Of a DNA stretch of 64,000 bases, positions 60,432-64,000 are shown in pieces. How positions within the stretch are numbered: position 1 is the stretch's first letter; every line of letters begins with the position of its first letter. The position numbers and the translations under genes are program-made. Origin of the DNA: Haemophilus parainfluenzae (GTDB lineage: Bacteria > Pseudomonadota > Gammaproteobacteria > Enterobacterales > Pasteurellaceae); the NCBI RefSeq assembly GCF_900450995.1, contig NZ_UGHY01000002.1:1607001-1671000 (forward strand). The letters run 5' to 3'. Below the pieces are notes generated by a model, which worked only from the letters and a program-made list of their open reading frames with translations, had not been told where the DNA came from and did no database searches.

Positions 60432-61310
60432 ATGCGTAACTTAAAAGGTATTTTTAGTGCGTTATTAGTATCATTCAATGAAGATGGCTCTATCAATGAA
60501 AAAGGTTTGCGTGAAATCATTCGCTATAACATTGATAAGATGAAAATTGATGGTTTATATGTAGGCGGTTCAACAGGTGAAAACTTCATGCTTTCTACGG
60601 AAGAGAAAAAACAAATTTTCCGTATCGCGAAAGATGAAGCAAAAGACCAAGTAGCACTAATCGCACAAGTGGGTAGCGTGAACTTACATGAAGCAGTGGA
60701 ATTAGGTAAATATGCAACGGAATTAGGCTATGACAGTCTTTCCGCAGTAACACCGTTCTACTACAAATTCAGCTTCCCTGAAATCAAACATTACTATGAC
60801 ACTATCATTGCTGAAACAGGCAATAACATGATCGTGTACTCAATTCCGTTCTTAACAGGCGTGAATATGGGGATTGAGCAATTCGGCGAACTTTATAAAA
60901 ACCCGAAAGTGCTAGGTGTGAAATTTACCGCTGGGGATTTCTATCTATTAGAACGCTTGAAAAAAGCTTATCCAAACCACCTCATTTGGGCTGGTTTTGA
61001 TGAAATGATGGTGCCAGCTGTATCTCTTGGTGTAGATGGTGCGATCGGTAGTACATTCAACGTAAACGGTGTGCGTGCAAGACAAATCTTTGAATTAACC
61101 AAACAAGGTAAATTGGCTGATGCGCTTCAAGTTCAACACGTGACCAATGACCTTATCGAAGGCATTTTAGCGAATGGCTTATATCTCACTATCAAAGAGT
61201 TATTGAAACTAGATGGTGTGGATGCAGGTTATTGCCGTGAGCCAATGACAGCGAAAGCAACACCAGAGCAATTAGCGAAAGCGAAAGAGTTAAAAGCAAA
61301 ATATTTATAA
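60432..61310 (+). CDS. nanA: N-acetylneuraminate lyase
   Basis: A 292-residue class I aldolase splitting sialic acid into ManNAc and pyruvate. The Schiff-base Lys is in [16 protein letters not shown] (about 164), the catalytic Tyr in [13 protein letters not shown] (about 136), and the substrate motif [15 protein letters not shown] lies at about 46. An AGGAGAG ribosome-binding site precedes the ATG. A strong hairpin follows before nagB. Confidence 0.97.
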   Translation: MRNLKGIFSALLVSFNEDGSINEKGLREIIRYNIDKMKIDGLYVGGSTGENFMLSTEEKKQIFRIAKDEAKDQVALIAQVGSVNLHEAVELGKYATELGYDSLSAVTPFYYKFSFPEIKHYYDTIIAETGNNMIVYSIPFLTGVNMGIEQFGELYKNPKVLGVKFTAGDFYLLERLKKAYPNHLIWAGFDEMMVPAVSLGVDGAIGSTFNVNGVRARQIFELTKQGKLADALQVQHVTNDLIEGILANGLYLTIKELLKLDGVDAGYCREPMTAKATPEQLAKAKELKAKYL

Positions 61311-61336
61311 ATTAATGGAAAAGTGACCGCACTTAC

Positions 61337-61370
61337 TTCTTTCCTCTCTCTATAGCGAGGGAGGAAAGAA
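61337..61370 (+). other. Intercistronic hairpin between nanA and nagB
   Basis: A 14-bp stem TTCTTTCCTCTCTC / GAGGGAGGAAAGAA (one G-U pair) with a 6-base loop and no T-run. It is more like an mRNA stabiliser or processing site than a terminator, and could set the nanA to nagBA ratio. Confidence 0.55.
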
Positions 61371-61401
61371 TGTCAGTGTGGTACGGATAAGGAAGGTTAT
61401 T

Positions 61402-62205
61402 ATGCGTCTCATTCCTCTTAACAATGAACAACAAGTCAGCCGTTGGGCGGCGCGTCATATTGCTGATCGAATTAATCATTTTAAACCTACCGCAGAACGT
61501 CCTTTTGTATTAGGTTTACCAACAGGTAGTACACCACTTAAGACTTATCAAGAGTTGATTAAATTAAATCAAGCGAGAGAAGTGAGTTTTAAACATGTGG
61601 TGACCTTTAATATGGATGAGTATGTTGGTCTGCCAAAAGAACATTCAGAAAGTTACCACAGTTTTATGCATAATAATTTCTTCAATCATATTGATATTCA
61701 ACCGCAAAATATCAATATTTTGAATGGTAATACCAATGACCATGATGAAGAATGTCGCCGTTATGAAGAAAAAATTAGATCTTACGGCAAAATCCATTTA
61801 TTTATGGGCGGTGTGGGCGTTGATGGCCATATTGCCTTTAATGAACCTGCGTCTTCTTTAAGTTCGCGTACCCGTATTAAAACTTTAACACCTGATACCA
61901 TTATTGCTAATTCTCGTTTCTTTAATAACGATGTAAATCAAGTGCCCAAATATGCTTTAACAATCGGCGTGGGTACATTACTTGATGCTGAAGAAGTGAT
62001 GATTTTAGCAACAGGTCATAATAAAGCCTTAGCCGTGCAAGCTGCAGTTGAGGGCAGTATTAATCACCTTTGGACAGTGAGTGCTTTACAGCTTCATCGT
62101 CATTTCGTTTTGGTATGTGATGAGCCTGCATTGCAAGAATTGAAAGTGAAAACAGTGAAATATTTTACCGAATTGGAAGGTCGCGCGATTCATAGTGTGT
62201 TATAA
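61402..62205 (+). CDS. nagB: Glucosamine-6-phosphate deaminase
   Basis: A 267-residue enzyme turning GlcN-6-P into fructose-6-P and ammonia. ATG ([13 protein letters not shown]) with AAGGAAGG ribosome-binding site; eight codons upstream have none. [16 protein letters not shown] (about 35-50), [21 protein letters not shown] with the catalytic Asp (about 72) and [20 protein letters not shown] with the catalytic His (about 143) are complete. Confidence 0.97.
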   Translation: MRLIPLNNEQQVSRWAARHIADRINHFKPTAERPFVLGLPTGSTPLKTYQELIKLNQAREVSFKHVVTFNMDEYVGLPKEHSESYHSFMHNNFFNHIDIQPQNINILNGNTNDHDEECRRYEEKIRSYGKIHLFMGGVGVDGHIAFNEPASSLSSRTRIKTLTPDTIIANSRFFNNDVNQVPKYALTIGVGTLLDAEEVMILATGHNKALAVQAAVEGSINHLWTVSALQLHRHFVLVCDEPALQELKVKTVKYFTELEGRAIHSVL

Positions 62206-62238
62206 GTGCGGTTAATTTTAATTTGATTTTAGGAAGGT

Positions 62239-63387
62239 ATGATGAAGTATGCATTAATTAACAGCGTAATCTACACGAAAAATGAAGTGTTAAGAGATTA
62301 TGCAGTGATTATTGAAGGGGAATATATTCAATCTGTTATTCCACAAAGCGAATTAGAAAGTGAGATTAAAACCATTGATTTAAAAGGGCATAATCTCACA
62401 GCAGGCTTTATTGATTTGCAATTAAATGGCTGCGGTGGCGTGATGTTTAACGATCAAACAAGCGTAGAAACATTAGAAATCATGCAAGCCACTAACTTGA
62501 AATCAGGCTGTACTAGTTTCTTACCAACGTTTATTACTGCACCGGATGAAGATATCAAATACGCAGTAAATATCATGCGTGAGTATTTGAATAAGCATAA
62601 AAATCAAGCGCTTGGCTTACACATCGAAGGACCTTATTTGAGTCTAGAGAAAAAAGGCGTGCATCGCCCGGAATATATCCGTGAAGCGACGCCAGAGATG
62701 AAAGATTTCTTATGTGATAATGCAGATGTCATCACCAAACTTACGATTGCTGCTGAAAACCCAACGGTGCAATATATTCCTGATTTTGTGAAAGCAGGCA
62801 TTATTGTGTCTATTGGTCATTCTAATGCGACTTATGAAGTGGCGAAAGCTGCCTTTCATAAAGGTGCGACTTTTGCTACTCACTTACACAATGCCATGTC
62901 GCCGATCAGCTCAGGACGTGCGATGGGCGTAGTTGGTGCGGTATTAGACTCCGATGTTTACACAGGCATTATTGTAGATGGCGTGCATGTGAATTTTGGT
63001 AATGTTCGTTTAGATAAGAAAGCGAAAGGTGACAAACTTTGTATTGTGACCGATTCCATTGCTGCTGCAGGTGCACCACCTGAATTGGAAACCTTCACTT
63101 TTGTAGGAAAACCGATTTATGTGAAAGAAGGTCGTTGCTACGATGCAAATGGTACGATTGCAGGTGCATCAATTACCATGATGGAATCCATCAAAAATGC
63201 AGTGGAGTATGTGGAAATTCCATTAGCAGAAGCCATTCGCATGAGTAACCTTTACCCTGCGAGAGCGATTGGCGTAGATGACCGTTTAGGCTCAGTTGAA
63301 GCAGGTAAAGTCGCAAACTTAGCGGTATTCACAAAAGATTATGACGTGATTGGTACCGTATTGAATGGTGAATGGAAACCAAACTAA
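62239..63387 (+). CDS. nagA: N-acetylglucosamine-6-phosphate deacetylase
   Basis: A 382-residue amidohydrolase removing acetate from GlcNAc-6-P. Metal and catalytic residues appear in FIDLQLNGCGG, GLHIEGPYLSLEKKGVH (Glu), VSIGHSNATYEVAKAA (His), FATHLHNAMSP (His) and IVTDSIAAAG (Asp). The start may be either of two adjacent ATGs; AGGAAGG precedes. Last gene of the nan-nag run, with a terminator shared with recF. Confidence 0.96.
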   Translation: MMKYALINSVIYTKNEVLRDYAVIIEGEYIQSVIPQSELESEIKTIDLKGHNLTAGFIDLQLNGCGGVMFNDQTSVETLEIMQATNLKSGCTSFLPTFITAPDEDIKYAVNIMREYLNKHKNQALGLHIEGPYLSLEKKGVHRPEYIREATPEMKDFLCDNADVITKLTIAAENPTVQYIPDFVKAGIIVSIGHSNATYEVAKAAFHKGATFATHLHNAMSPISSGRAMGVVGAVLDSDVYTGIIVDGVHVNFGNVRLDKKAKGDKLCIVTDSIAAAGAPPELETFTFVGKPIYVKEGRCYDANGTIAGASITMMESIKNAVEYVEIPLAEAIRMSNLYPARAIGVDDRLGSVEAGKVANLAVFTKDYDVIGTVLNGEWKPN

Positions 63388-63419
63388 AGTGCGGTCAAAA
63401 ATAGTATTGTTTTAAATGT

Positions 63420-63446
63420 AATCCGATCCTTAAACAAGATCGGATT
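63420..63446. terminator. Bidirectional terminator between nagA and recF
   Basis: Perfect stem AATCCGATC / GATCGGATT with a 9-base loop and TATTTTTT on the right; 32 bases after nagA and 5 bases from the recF stop. Confidence 0.85.
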
Positions 63447-63451
63447 ATTTT

Positions 63452-64000
63452 TTATAGTTGCAATTCGGTGATCTTACCGCTATCTACTTGGAACAATTTT
63501 CCTTTTCCCACTTGCATCTCTTTGAGTTGACCTTGAGTAATAGCGGTTACGAAAACTTGAGAACCACTTTGTTGCAAGCGTTCCGCAAGCAGGGCTCGTT
63601 TATGTTGATCCAACTCAGAGGCAAAGTCATCAATTAAAAAGATGCAATGACGCTGTTTTTGAATCATTAAATGTTCACCTTGCGCTAAACGTAGTGCGCA
63701 CATCAATAATTTTAATTGACCACGAGAGAGCACATCTTCTACAGGTAGTCCATTGGCTTTAAAGCGGAAATCCGCTTTTTGTGGACCAGAAACCGTATAG
63801 CCAATGGCTTTGTCTCGCTCAAAGTTTTGCGCCAGTAATTCACCATATTCTGTTTCTTTCTCCCAGCCTTGATGAAAGCTAACAGTAATCTCTAATTCAG
63901 GTAAAAATAACTGGCAGGTTTTTTCAATTTCTGGGCGCAAGGCTTCTGCATATTCAGCTCGCCAATCACTCACTTGGTGGGCTAATTTAGCTAATTCAAT
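63452..64000 (-). CDS. recF: DNA replication and repair protein RecF, 3' part
   Basis: The C-terminal ~182 residues of RecF; the gene continues past the right edge (frame open through IELAKLAHQVSDWRAEYAEALRPEI). ABC-type signature DVLSRGQLKLLMCALRLAQG and Walker B CIFLIDDFASELDQHKRALLAERL are present. RecF loads RecA at gaps with RecO and RecR. dnaN and dnaA would be expected beyond the window (inference). Confidence 0.93.
   Translation of the reverse strand: MELAKLAHQVSDWRAEYAEALRPEIEKTCQLFLPELEITVSFHQGWEKETEYGELLAQNFERDKAIGYTVSGPQKADFRFKANGLPVEDVLSRGQLKLLMCALRLAQGEHLMIQKQRHCIFLIDDFASELDQHKRALLAERLQQSGSQVFVTAITQGQLKEMQVGKGKLFQVDSGKITELQL

Overview
The window is about 64 kb of chromosomal DNA from a Pasteurellaceae bacterium of the Haemophilus influenzae / H. 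parainfluenzae type. Three things show this. By eye there are roughly forty copies of the Haemophilus-type DNA uptake sequence AAGTGCGGT (or its complement ACCGCACTT), several placed as inverted pairs that form terminators. Base composition is AT-rich. The proteins and local gene orders match Haemophilus (dacA-rlpA-rodA-mrdA-rlmH-rsfS, mreBCD, pilABCD, grcA-lepA-lepB-rnc-era, menF-menD-menH, slmA-crp, nan/nag). No tRNA, rRNA, CRISPR array or prophage was seen. The only mobile element is one degenerate IS3-family insertion sequence.

Layout: 1-5140 (minus) holds cell-wall elongation genes (dacA, rlpA, rodA, mrdA) with rlmH and rsfS. 5293-8901 holds a YidE-type transporter and a YddA/SbmA-like ABC exporter. 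9073-11767 is mreB, a double-USS terminator, then mreCD. 11806-18074 (minus) is the competence pilus operon pilABCD under a perfect CRP-S site, running on into coaE, yacG, a GNAT gene broken by an amber codon, and rhlB. 18218-22861 is ampD, a 484-bp intergenic region with a DnaA-box cluster, then rppH, a TauE-type permease, lgt, thyA and tadA. ung is convergent. 23783-28787 is grcA (FNR site), a frameshifted lepA, lepB, rnc and era. 28866-31057 is a three-gene phospholipid operon like ynbA/ynbB. The IS3 element (31093-32336) lies exactly in the middle of a palindromic terminator. 32355-38876 is alaA, menF, menD, menH and an MHS transporter. 39017-41424 is a MetE-like enzyme and a BaiN-type flavoprotein.

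41428-48966 (minus) is a complete formate-dependent nitrite reductase locus in which nrfABCD is followed by its own haem-lyase and thioredoxin genes (ccmF/nrfE, dsbE, ccmH/nrfFG fusion), behind an FNR-like site. 49271-55717 is a DUF554 membrane protein, mutM, rpmG, rpmB (with a structured leader), radC (CRP-S site), coaBC, dut, slmA, a UPF0270 gene and crp. 55842-56100 looks like a free-standing structured non-coding RNA with a near-consensus sigma70 promoter. 56227-63387 is an amino-sugar and sialic-acid catabolic locus (nanE, nanK, nanR, nanA, nagB, nagA) divergent from an N-acetylglucosamine-type PTS EIICB. The 3' part of recF ends the window.

Three coding lesions (1-base loss in lepA, amber codons in the GNAT gene and in the IS orfA) should be checked against reads before being taken as biology. 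The most interesting non-coding signals are the DnaA-box cluster before rppH, the structured RNA after crp, the rpmB leader, and the IS placed at the centre of a terminator palindrome.
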